The notes under the pieces are model-generated. The model was not told the origin of the DNA. It saw only the letters and a list, made by a program, of their open reading frames with translations, and did not search any database. A program made the position numbers and the translations under genes. Positions 13,201-25,400 of a stretch of 64,000 bases of DNA are shown one piece after another. Within the stretch, counting starts at the first letter, position 1. Every line of letters starts with the position of its first letter. Source of the DNA: Ridgeia piscesae (taxonomy: Eukaryota; Annelida; Polychaeta; Sabellida; Siboglinidae); the NCBI GenBank assembly GCA_025642075.2, contig JAODUO010000158.1, positions 323,501 to 387,500 on the forward strand, written 5' to 3'.

Positions 13201-16200
13201 AGTGGATTCCCCACCGGAATCACTGTCAAGTTAATGCAGTGTCACAAACGTGATCGCAGTGGATTCCCCACCGGAATCACTGTCAAGTTAATGCAGTGTC
13301 ACAAACGTGATCGCAGTGGATTCCCCACTGGAATCACTGTCAAGTTAATGCAGTGTCACAAACGTGATCGCAGTGGATTCCCCACTGGAATCACTGTCAA
13401 GTTAATGCAGTGTCACAAACGTGATCGCAGTGGATTCCCCACCGGAATCACTGTCAAGTTAATGCAGTGTCACAAACGTGATCGCAGTGGATTCCCCACC
13501 GGAATCACTGTCAAGTTAATGCAGTGTCACAAACGTGATCGCAGTGGATTCCCCACTGGAATCACTGTCAAGTTAATGCAGTGTCACAAACGTGATCGCA
13601 GTGGATTCCCCACTGGAATCACTGTCAAGTTAATGCAGTGTCACAAACGTGATCGCAGTGGATTCCCCACTGGAATCACTGTCAAGTTAATGCAGTGTCA
13701 CAAACGTGATCGCAGTGGATTCCCCACTGGAATCACTGTCAAGTTAATGCAGTGTCACAAACGTGATCGCAGTGGATTCCCCACAGGAATCACTGTCAAG
13801 TTAATGCAGTGTCACAAACGTGATTGCAGTGGATTCCCCACCGGAATCACTGTCAAGTTAATGCAGTGTCACAAACGTGATCGCAGTGGATTCCCCACTG
13901 GAATCACTGTCAAGTTAATGCAGTGTCACAAACGTGATCGCAGTGGATTCCCCACTGGAATCACTGTCAAGTTAATGCAGTGTCACAAACGTGATCGCAG
14001 TGGATTCCCCACTGGAATCACTGTCAAGTTAATGCAGTGTCACAAACGTGATCGCAGTGGATTCCCCACTGGAATCACTGTCAAGTTAATGCAGTGTCAC
14101 AAACGTGATCGCAGTGGATTCCCACTGGAATCACTGTCAAGTTAATGCAGTGTCACAAACGTGATCGCAGTGGATTCCCCACCGGAATCACTGTCAAGTT
14201 AATGCAGTGTCACAAACGTGATCGCAGTGGATTCCCCACTGGAATCACTGTCAAGTTAATGCAGTGTCACAAACGTGATCGCAGTGGATTCCCCACTGGA
14301 ATCACTGTCAAGTTAATGCAGTGTCACAAACGTGATCGCAGTGGATTCCCCACTGGAATCACTGTCAAGTTAATGCAGTGTCACAAACGTGATCGCAGTG
14401 GATTCCCCACTGGAATCACTGTCAAGTTAATGCAGTGTCACAAACGTGATCGCAGTGGATTCCCCACCGGAATCACTGTCAAGTTAATGCAGTGTCACAA
14501 ACGTGATCGCAGTGGATTCCCCACCGGAATCACTGTCAAGTTAATGCAGTGTCACAAACGTGATCGCAGTGGATTCCCCACTGGAATCACTGTCAAGTTA
14601 ATGCAGTGTCACAAAAGTGATCGATCGCAGTGGATTCCCCACCAGAATCACTGTCAAGTTAATGCAGTGTCACAAAAGTGATCGATCGCAGTGGATTCCC
14701 CACCAGAATCACTGTCAAGTTAATGCAATGTCACAAAAGTGATCGATCGCAGTGGATTCCCCACCAGAATCACTGTCAAGTTAATACAGTGTCACAAAAG
14801 TGATCGCAGTGGATTCCCCACCGGAATCACTGCAGTGTCACAAACACAGCTTGCTGTACAAGGCGTAAGGAGTACACTGCACTGCACATCGGATGGAGCT
14901 GGTGTACAAGGTACACACGGATGGAGCTGGTGTACAAGGTACACACGGATGGAGCTGGTGTACAAGGTACACACGGATGGAGCTGGTGTACAAGGTACAC
15001 ACGGATGGAGCTGGTGTACAAGGTACACATATAAGTAGAGTAGTATTATTTTTAATTAAATTTAAATATTACTTTTAGTTTTAACCCATTAGACCACACG
15101 CGCCCGAAAGCATCCGGCGATGGAAATGGCCTGTAGGTGCTACCATCTTCCGGATTGTTGTGAAACTACCATGAAATAATTTATGCATATCTTTGCTTTG
15201 AATTGTGGGTAATTTTTACATGTCCTTCCATTGAAAAGTTTCGAGAAAATCGCATTTGAAGTTGAGTACCTGTGAATTTGAATAATGGCCGCTTCTGGTA
15301 GATCACGTACGTTTATAGCAGATCAAGTCTGCGCTATGATGTATGGAGATTCTTCAGATGAAAGTGACACCGAGAGTGATACGGAGGTAAGAATTACTAT
15401 TGATGTGAAAATCGTGAATGAATGAGCGATAACATTAAAATGGCATCCATCTTTGTGCAAGGGTGCCGTGTCACCAGCCTGCCCCTGTCGATCCAGGGAG
15501 GGAGAAGACAGAAGACGTTGCCCCACCAACCGTGAAGCCGTTCACAGACCCCAGTGGACCGACTGAGCTGCTGCCCGTCACCAGCACGCCGTTGGACTTC
15601 ATCAACCTGATGTTTGGGGAGGACTTCTTTGAGACGCTGGCCGAAGCCACCAACCTGAATGCTGCGGAGAAGCGTCCACCCCATGCTGGTGCTGTCCACG
15701 GACGTTTCGCCACTTCCGACCCTAAGTGGCACGTGACGTCAGCCGCTGAGATGAGGTATTTCTTTGCGATCAACATGGTGATGGGAATAAACATGAAGCC
15801 CGAGTACAAAGACTACTGGCGAGGTGACACTGTGCTGCGGGACAGCTACGTCGCAGCGATCATGAGACAGCTGCGATATGAAAAACTGACACAGTACTTC
15901 CACTGCTCGGTGGAGGGGCAGGAAGATGCACAATACAAGGTCCGCAAGGTGAGGCCAATGATCACCCGTTGTGAGGCAAAGTTCGGGGCATGCTTTCAGC
16001 TGGGAAAGAACGTTTCCATTGACAAGGTGATGGTAAAGTTTGATGGGAGACTTGGCAGGAAACAGTATATGCCTCTGAAGCCGAGTTGGGTATTGCAGTG
16101 CCTTCTCCGTCTACACTGGAGAAACAGCAGGGAACGGTGGCCTTGACCTTGGCTATCGCGTTGTCATGTGGTTGATGAACTATCTCTTCTCGAACCGCCA

Positions 16201-18779
16201 TGTCTATGCAGACAACTTTTTTTACATCAGTTCACCTTGTGAGTGACCTACTGCAGGCAGACACATACCTCGAACGCCCTGGTTAAGACGCACCTATCCA
16301 GCGGGCAGTCGGTCAAATGGACCAGTTACGACGGAGTCACACTGACGAAGTGGCACGACAAGCGTGACGTGTACATCGTATCAACAGCTGATGCTGGCGG
16401 AGAGATCGTGTGACAAACGCGTCGCAACCACCAGGATGTCGCCTTGCATGTGCCGACATGTGTTGTCAGCTATAACAAGTCGATGGGAGGGGTCAACCAC
16501 CTTGACCAGATGCGGTCCTACTACGCTGTAGGCCGGTCTGGCAAGAGATGGTTGAAATACCTCTTCTGGGCCCTCCTCGGCATCGGCATCATCAGCGCCT
16601 GCACTCTGTGGAAGCTGTGCCACCGACCACTGCCCAGCAACGAACGCCGGTTCTCCTTGAAGACCTTCAAGGTGCTCCTTATACACGAGATGGGAGATCC
16701 GGCCATCGCTGCTCGCAATGCCATGGCACCACCACCCATGATTCAGCTGACAGCGCAATACACAGTCAAGGAGCACACTGTTGCTGGACACCCGTTTGTG
16801 CGCTTTGATGTGCGCAAGCAGCCATGCAAACTGTGCCAACAGGAGGGACGCAGAAGGCCATCTGGACGTGCCATTGAGTCGAGCTTTGGCTGCAGTATGT
16901 ACAATGTGCACTTGTGCAAAGGCTGCCATGTGAACTACCATGCCTGAAATGACATGTGGGTGGTTTGGAGAACTTGTGTGAATAAAACATGGTTTGGAGA
17001 ACTTGTGTGAATAAAACATGACAACGTCTAATTTCACATTTATCATGCTTTCAGAATATTTATTTCCGACATTTCAGACCTGAAAATTACAACAAATGAT
17101 AAACATACATAAATCACACTTACTCCGTTGGATAGGTAATTCAAATAGCTTCAAAACTCAATACCTTTGCACATAAAGGTGTGATTTATGTATAATTTTA
17201 TGAGAAAACTATGTGTATCCGACATTCCACACCTTCAAAATGTAACATATAATTGACTTACATAAACAATACTTACACAGATGGATAGGTAATTCAATTA
17301 TCTTTCAAATAATCACAACTTGCAATTATAAAATACCAATACTCTTGGAGCTACAGCCAAGAAACTTCAAACCAGAAATTTAAAAAAATAGTCTGATGAG
17401 CTGGGGAACTGGAGCACATACATAATGCATTGTGCACGATCTAATGGGTTAATACAATTTAACGTGTTCTACATTTTGTCATAACCGTTTAGTTTTCAAT
17501 AACACATTGAATAGCTTGATTGCAGCCCATTTAGCGAAAATTCACATAATAAATATTATTTGTTATAAATGTAAAAAATTTAAGGATGCCTTTAGGAAGC
17601 AGCCACTGCTGGATGGCCTCATGACAGACCTCTAATATTTCTACAAGAGGTCGCCTCTGAACCAATCCATGCTACTGAGGACCTATGAGACGCTGCAGCT
17701 CCCAGCCCTGCTGCAGACCAGAGTTGGGGGGACTCGCTGGACCCCCACATGTCAGCTGGCCTCCAGACCATTATTCGGGGGTACAAGGGCATCACGACAC
17801 ACCTCTCTCAGGTAACTAACTTACACAATTGCACGACGTACTTCATCATTTTCAGCTGATTATTACATCAGTGTACCTTGTTTTAAAGACAGCTGGTCGA
17901 CAGTACACCCATATCAGGAGATCAGATGTACAGGAAGTGAGTGTTTATTTTTATTTTATTTTATTTTCATGTATCTTGTCTGACAAACTGGCTGTAATAT
18001 ATTTATGCAAATATGTATCTTTCTGATTGCGGTTGGACGAATAGTTGCAGTATCAAACAACATGACTTTGATGTCTATCTATGTATATTCCAGGTTACAC
18101 TGATGAAGAAAAGCAGCTTTTAAAGAATATGAAGGAAGCACTATAACTTTACAATGCATGTGTTCCAGACCAGGATCCTTCAGGAAGCAGACCTGGTCAA
18201 CCATCAACTAGCCATACACTGACCAGTGTCCTGATATACTGCACCTGACCGACCTCATCCTGACTTTGCCGGCCCACTCCGCGGACTGCGAGAGGGGCTT
18301 TTCACAATCCAAGTTAGTAAAGACTGTCTGGCGAAGCAAGCTCCACGACACTGCCATCACCAACAGCCTCACAGTCGTTCTGCAGACTGCAACTGAGGCT
18401 GATTTCAACCCAGAGGAAGATGTCCATCACTGGAATTCCAAGTATGTGCGTCGCCCGAACCAGACGTGTGGTGACAAGGAGGATACCGACAGTGACAGTG
18501 ATGGTGACAGTTACCTGGCAGAGTCTGCTGAGTGAGATGGATGAGTTGTTTGATTTTCAAATTTTTTGTTTGGGCCATTTCTGGATAGCCAGATATCTGT
18601 GAGGACTGCCAGATTTCCCAATTAGGCAGTCCTGCTGACTGCCACACATTTTGGAGTTCTTTCTACCCGTGTCAACAATGATGTACACAACTACAATATA
18701 TAATCACTGGCCTCGTAGCGACCATTTTGAAAAAGCAAGATGTTTGACAATGGCTTCTCATAATTACACACACTTCCTA

Positions 18780-18822
<43 letters not shown>

Positions 18823-19425
18823 CTTGCTTTTTCAAAATGGTCCCTACGAGGCCAGTGATTATATATTACATTTGGAATGTGAATATCTACATCACGTTTG
18901 GTACACAAGAAAACACAATTATGGCATGCGCATTCTACACGTAGTTGAAGTAACACGGTGGTACATTCATTATACGTAATAGGGAAAGCAACATGGCGTC
19001 ACATAGACCATTTAGCATTACACTTCCTGTCCACGTCTATAGACCAGTTACACTTCCTGTCCACATCTATAGACCAGTGGTTGTGCAAGACAGCGAGACA
19101 CGGTTGTACTTACAGCGTTGTGGAGCAGCAGTTTCTTGAGCATGTTCACCTCGTCACTGAGAGTGGCTGACATGAGGAAGGCCTGGTAGATCTGAGGCAG
19201 GTGGCTGCAGCAACAGACAGCTGTGAGAGAATGACTGCCTCGACCAACACACTCGTCCGATCATTGGAATAATACCGGGTTCATTTATCATGTCATCTCT
19301 AACTAAAAGATAATCAGTGCGCTAACAACAATATATTAAAAATAATACATTGCAAAAACAAAAAATGAATACATTATAAAAACAGAAATATATAGGTGTA
19401 TATGTATATGAATTATGTGTATATG

Positions 19426-19477
<52 letters not shown>

Positions 19478-22400
19478 TTAGATGATTTTCCAAACGTTGC
19501 GGCCACCTGTAAAATGAAGAGATTAACTTACGTAAGCAGTGCCTTGACGTCTGTCTCATAGCCGAAGGAGAAGACAAGGTCAGCCTCGTCAATCACAACC
19601 ATCTCCAGGGAGTCCTTCACGGCCAGGTTATGGGCCTGCAAATGAGCTAACACCCGACTGGGCGTGCCAATCACTATGTCTGGCCTCTCCATCAGCAGGG
19701 GCCTGAAAGCAACAGCTGGTATCAACTGGGGCCTGTAAGCAACAACTATCAAATGGGGCCGATAAGCAAAAGCTGGTATCAACTGGGGCCTGTAAGCAAC
19801 AACTATCAAATGGGGCAGATAAGCAAAAACTGGTATCAACTGGGACCTATAAGCATAAACTGGTATCAACTGGGGCCTGTAAGCAACAACTTGATATCAA
19901 CTGGGGCCTGTAAGCAAAAACTATCAAATGGGGCCGATAAGCAAAAACTGGTATCAACTGGGGCCGATAAGCATAAACTGGTATCAACTGGGGCCTGTAA
20001 GCAACAACTGGTATCAACTGGGGCCTGTAAGCAAAAACTATCAAATGGGGCCGATAAGCAAAAACTGGTATCAACTGGGGCCTGTAAGCAACAACTTGTA
20101 TCAACTGGGGCCTGTAAGCAACAACTTATATCAACTAGGACCTGTAAGCAAAAACTATCAAATGGGGCCAATAAGCAAAAACTGGTATCAACTGGGGCCT
20201 GTAAGCAAAACTGGTATCAACTGGGGCCTGTAAGCAAAAACTGGTATCAACTGGGGCCTGTAAGCAAAAACTATCAAATGGGGCCGATAAGCAAAAACTG
20301 GTATCAACTGGGGCCTGTAAGCAAAAACTATCAATGGGGCCGTAAGCAAAAACTGGTATCAACTGGGGCCGTAAGCAAAACTGGTATCAACTGGGGCCTG
20401 TAAGCAAAACTTATCAACTGGGGCCTGTAAGCAAAACTGGATCAACTGGGGCCTAAGCAAAACATCAACTGGGGCCTGTAAGCAACAACTGGTATCAACT
20501 GGGGCCTGTAAGCAAAACTGGTATCAACTGGGGCCTGTAAGCAAAAACTATCAACTGGGGCCTGTAAGCAAAAACTGGTATCAACTGGGGCCTGTAAGCA
20601 ACAACTGGTATCAACTGGGGCCTGTAAGCAAAAACTGGTATCAACTGGGGCCTGTAAGCAACAACTGGATCAATGGGGCCTGCAAGCTACAACTGGCATC
20701 AATTGGGGCCTGTAAGCAACAACTGGTATCAACTGGGGCCTGTAAGCAAAAACTATCAACTGGGGCCTGTAAGCAAAAACTGGTATCAACTGGGGCCCGT
20801 AAGCAAAAGCTGGTATCAACTGGGGCCTGTAAGCAACAACTATCAAATGGGGCAGATAAGCAAAAACTGGTATCAACTGGGGCCTATAAGCAAAAACTGG
20901 TATCAACTGGGGCCTGTAAGCAACAACTGGTATCAACTGGGGCCTGTAAGCAACAACTTATATCAACTAGGGCCTGTAAGCAAAAACTGTATCAACTGGG
21001 GCCTATAAGCAAAAACTGGTATCAACTGGGGCCTGTAAGCAAAACTGGTATCAACTGGGGCCTGTAAGCAACAACTGGTATCAACTGGGGCCTGTAAGCA
21101 AACAACTATCAAATGGGGCCGATAAGCAAAAACTGGTATCAACTGGGGCCTATAAGCAAAAACTGGTATCAACTGGGGCCTGTAAGCAACAACTGGTATC
21201 AACTGGGGCCTGTAAGCAACAACTGGTATCAACTGGGGCCTGTAAGCAAAAACTATCAAATGGGGCCGATAAGCAAAAACTGGTATCAACTGGGGCCGAT
21301 AAGCAATAAACTGGTATCAACTGGGGCCTGTAAGCAACAACTGGTATCAACTGGGGCCGTAAGCAAAACTGGTATCAACTGGGGCCTGTAAGCAATAACT
21401 GGTATCAACTGGGGCCTGTAAGCAAAAACTATCAATGGGCCGTAGCAAAAACTGTATCAACTGGGGCTGTAAGCAAAACTGGTATCAACTGGGGCCTGTA
21501 AGCAAAAACTATCAAATGGGGCCGATAAGCAAAAACTGGTATCAACTGGGGCCTGTAAGCAAAACTGGTATCAACTGGGGCCTGTAAGCAAAAACTGGTA
21601 TCAACTGGGGCCTGTAAGCAAAAACTATCAAATGGGGCCGAAGCAAAAACTGGATCAACTGGGGCCTGTAAGCAAAACTGGTATCAACTGGGGCCTGTAA
21701 GCAACAACTGGTATCAACTGGGGCCTGTAAGCAAAAACTAATCAACTGGGGCCTGTAAGCAAAAACTGGTATCAACTGGGGCCTGTAAGCAAAAACTGGT
21801 ATCAACTGGGGCCTGTAAGCAAAAACTGGTATCAACTGGGGCCTGTAAGCAAAAACTGGTATCAACTGGGGCCTGTAAGCAAAAACTGGTATCAACTGGG
21901 GCCGTAAGCAAAACTGGTATCAACTGGGGCCTGTAAGCAAAACCTGGTGTCAACAGGGGCCTGCAAGCAATAACTAGCATCAACTGGGGCCTGTGCCTGT
22001 AAGCAAAAACTATCAACTGGGGGCCTGTAAGCAAAAACTGGTATCAACTGGGGCCGTAAGCAAAACTGGTATCAACTGGGGCCTGTAAGCAAAAACTGGC
22101 ATCAACTGGGGCCTGTAAGCAAAAACTGGTATCAACTGGGGCCTGTAAGCAAAACTGGTATCAACTGGGGCCTGTAAGCAAAAACTGGTATCAACTGGGG
22201 CCTGTAAGCAACAACTTGTATCAACTGGGGCCTGTAAGCAAAACTGGCATCAACTGGGGCCTGTAAGCAAAAACTGGTATCAACTGGGGCCTGTAAGCAA
22301 AAACTGGTATCAACTGGGGCCTGTAAGCAACAACTGATCAACTGGGGCCTGCAAGCAAAACTAGCATCAACTGGGGCCTGTAAGCAACAACTGGTATCAA

Positions 22401-25400
22401 CTGGGGCCTGTAAGCAAAAACTGGTATCAACTGGGGCCTGTAAGCAAAAGCTGGTATCAACTGGGGCCTGTAAGCAACAACTGGTATCAACTGGGGCCTG
22501 CAAGCAACAGCTAGCATCAACTGAGGCCTGTAAGCAACAACTTGTATCAACTGGGGCCTGCAAGCAACAGCTAGCATCAACTGAGGCCTGTAAGCAACAA
22601 CTGGTATCAACTAGGGCCAGTAAACAAAAACTATCAACTGGGGCCTGTAAGCAAAAACTGGTATCAACTGGGGCGTGTAAGCAACAACTGGTATCAACTG
22701 GGGCCTGCAAGCAATAACTAGCATCAACTGGGGCCTGTAAGCAACAACTGACATCAACTGGGGCCTGCAAGCTACAACTAGCATCAACTGGGGCCTGCAA
22801 GCAACAACTGGTATCAACTGGGGCCTCTAAGCATCAACTGGGGCTTGCAAGCAACAACTAGCATCAACTGGGGCCTGCAAGCAATAACTAGCATCAACTG
22901 GGGCCTGCAAGCAACAACTGGCATCAACTGGGGCCTGCAAGCAACAACTGGCTTCAACTGGGTAACATATTTGTATTCTACTATATAATTAATTAATGTA
23001 CTTGATAAAAAGAATCCTAATTTTTCCTTTCTTTACACATGTAGACATATGTGTGGTCTTGTCCAGGTATGTTGTGTTTGTATTAATTACAACTGCACTA
23101 AATGATGGAATGGAAAAAGTTTAGCAGAAAACAATGGTAAAACAAATTTTGGAATTTACTTTTGGGCATCGAGCGCCACCTGTCCAGAGATGTCAACACA
23201 ACGGACCTCCCTCGAGCAGCTGCTACACAGCACCTGTCAACAGAACACATTTGATATCACATGTCAACAGTACACACTTTAGATCACATGTCAACAGAAC
23301 ACACTTGGGATCACCTGTCAACAGAACACACTTGAGAGTTGAGATGACTTGTCAACAGAACAAACGTGAATAAGTAATGAACCATGACCTCTTGTCTTCA
23401 ATGAGAGTGTCACACACTTGTGCAACTCACTACAGGACTCACCGTGATGTTCTTGTAGGCCTGGTTACACACACAAGTGGCACTCACCGTGATGTTCTTG
23501 TAGGCCTGGTTACAAACACAAGTGGCACTCACCGTGATGTTCTTGTAGGCCTGGTTACACAGCTCCTTCGTTGGTGTCAGAACCAGGGCCTTCACACACT
23601 GCTCCTGACACGTCTACAAACAGACAATACATTTCTCCTGACACGTCTACAAACAGACAACGCACTGCTCCTGACACATCTACAAACAGACAACGCACTG
23701 CTCCTGACACATCTACAAACAGACAACGCACTGCTACTGACACGTCTACAAACAGACAACACACTGCTCCTGACACATCTACAAACAGACAGCACACTGC
23801 TCCTGACACGTCTACAAACAGACAACACACTGCTCCTGACACGTCTACAAACAGACAACACACTGCTCCTGACACATCTACAAACAGACAACGCACTGCT
23901 ACTGACACGTCTACAAACAGACAACACACTGCTCCTGACACGTCTACAAACAGACAACACACTGCTCCTGACACGTCTACAAACAGACAACGCACTGCTA
24001 CTGACACGTCTACAAACAGACAACACACTGCTCCTGACACATCTACAAACAGACAACACACTGCTCCTGACACGTCTACCACCATGAGGACAGCTAACAG
24101 TCATGTGGGATGACACACCAAGGGCACACGAGGGCAGCTTACACAGTCATGTAGGGAGGGGGGCACACCAAGGACAGATGTGGGGTACCACCATGAGGGC
24201 AGCTTATAGTCATGTAGGGGGATACACCAAGGGCAGATGAGGGCAGTCTTCAGAGGGGCACAAGGACAATGTGGGAGGGCCACCATGAGGAGCAGTTACT
24301 GTAGGGGTACCACCATGGAAAGGGCAGCTTACAGTCATGTAGGGGGTACACCAAGGGCAGATGAGGGCAGTTACAGTCATGTAGGGGGGCACACCAAGGA
24401 CAGGTGTGGGGTACCACCATGAGGGCAGCTATAGTCATATGGGGGAACATAAGGGCAGCTTATAGTCATGTAAGGGGTACAGGAGATGAGGTAGCTTAAG
24501 TCATGTAGGGGGGACACCGATGGGTCAAGGGGCACTATAGTCATATGGGGGACATAAGGGCAGCTTATAGTCATGTAAGGGGACATGAGGGTAGCTTATA
24601 GTCATGTAGGGGGACATGATGGATGCATATACTTATAGTCATGTATGGGGACATGAGGGCAGTTTATAGTCATGTAGGGGGACATGAGGGCAGCTTATAG
24701 TCATGTAGGGGGACATGAGGGCAGCGGTTCCCAGTTACCCCCCCCCCACTGTGGTGCCCTCTAGGGAATGAGGTACACCAATTACCGGTAATCATCTCAG
24801 GTGGTACAAAGGACCTTTGAAAAATGTTAGGAATGTTCTAGTTGTTCACAGAAGTCTGTTTTACCATTGACCAACATATTTTGCTACAGCACAGAACAAA
24901 GTAATCCCAAAATATTATATACAGGACTCAAAACTCAAAAGATTTCTTCATTTTTGGTAAATTTTTCCAGTCGCAAGTAAAACCGACATTTCATTTGTCC
25001 CACGCAACAATTCACTTGTCTCACAGACAAATTATATGTTATTTATCTTTCCGAAATGTTACGTTTTTATTTTGGTAGCTTGTCATACTAATGTATTATT
25101 AACCTCTGAGTACGTCACAACAAACAGTAACAGCAGCCGACTGTACAAGTAATGTCCAGTCAATGAATATATATACAATATAAATAATAAATTATATATA
25201 TATATATATAATTTATATTATATACATATATATTTGTTGTATATGTATATAATACACCTGTAAATACTAAACAAAATATATTGTATAAATATATATATTT
25301 ATATAAATCATCACTGTACTGTGTAAGACAATTTGACATTGTGAATCGTACCTGTTTAGAGACGAGGATCTTCTGGATGAGGGGAATGGCAAATGCGGCT

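Noticed and set aside
12574..14145. 523-codon plus-strand frame
   Set aside because: It is the 57-bp array read in one frame; the period is a multiple of three. No independent coding evidence.
22132..22800. 222-codon minus frame
   Set aside because: Part of the acceptor-seeded array, too far from exon 5 and broken by frame changes.
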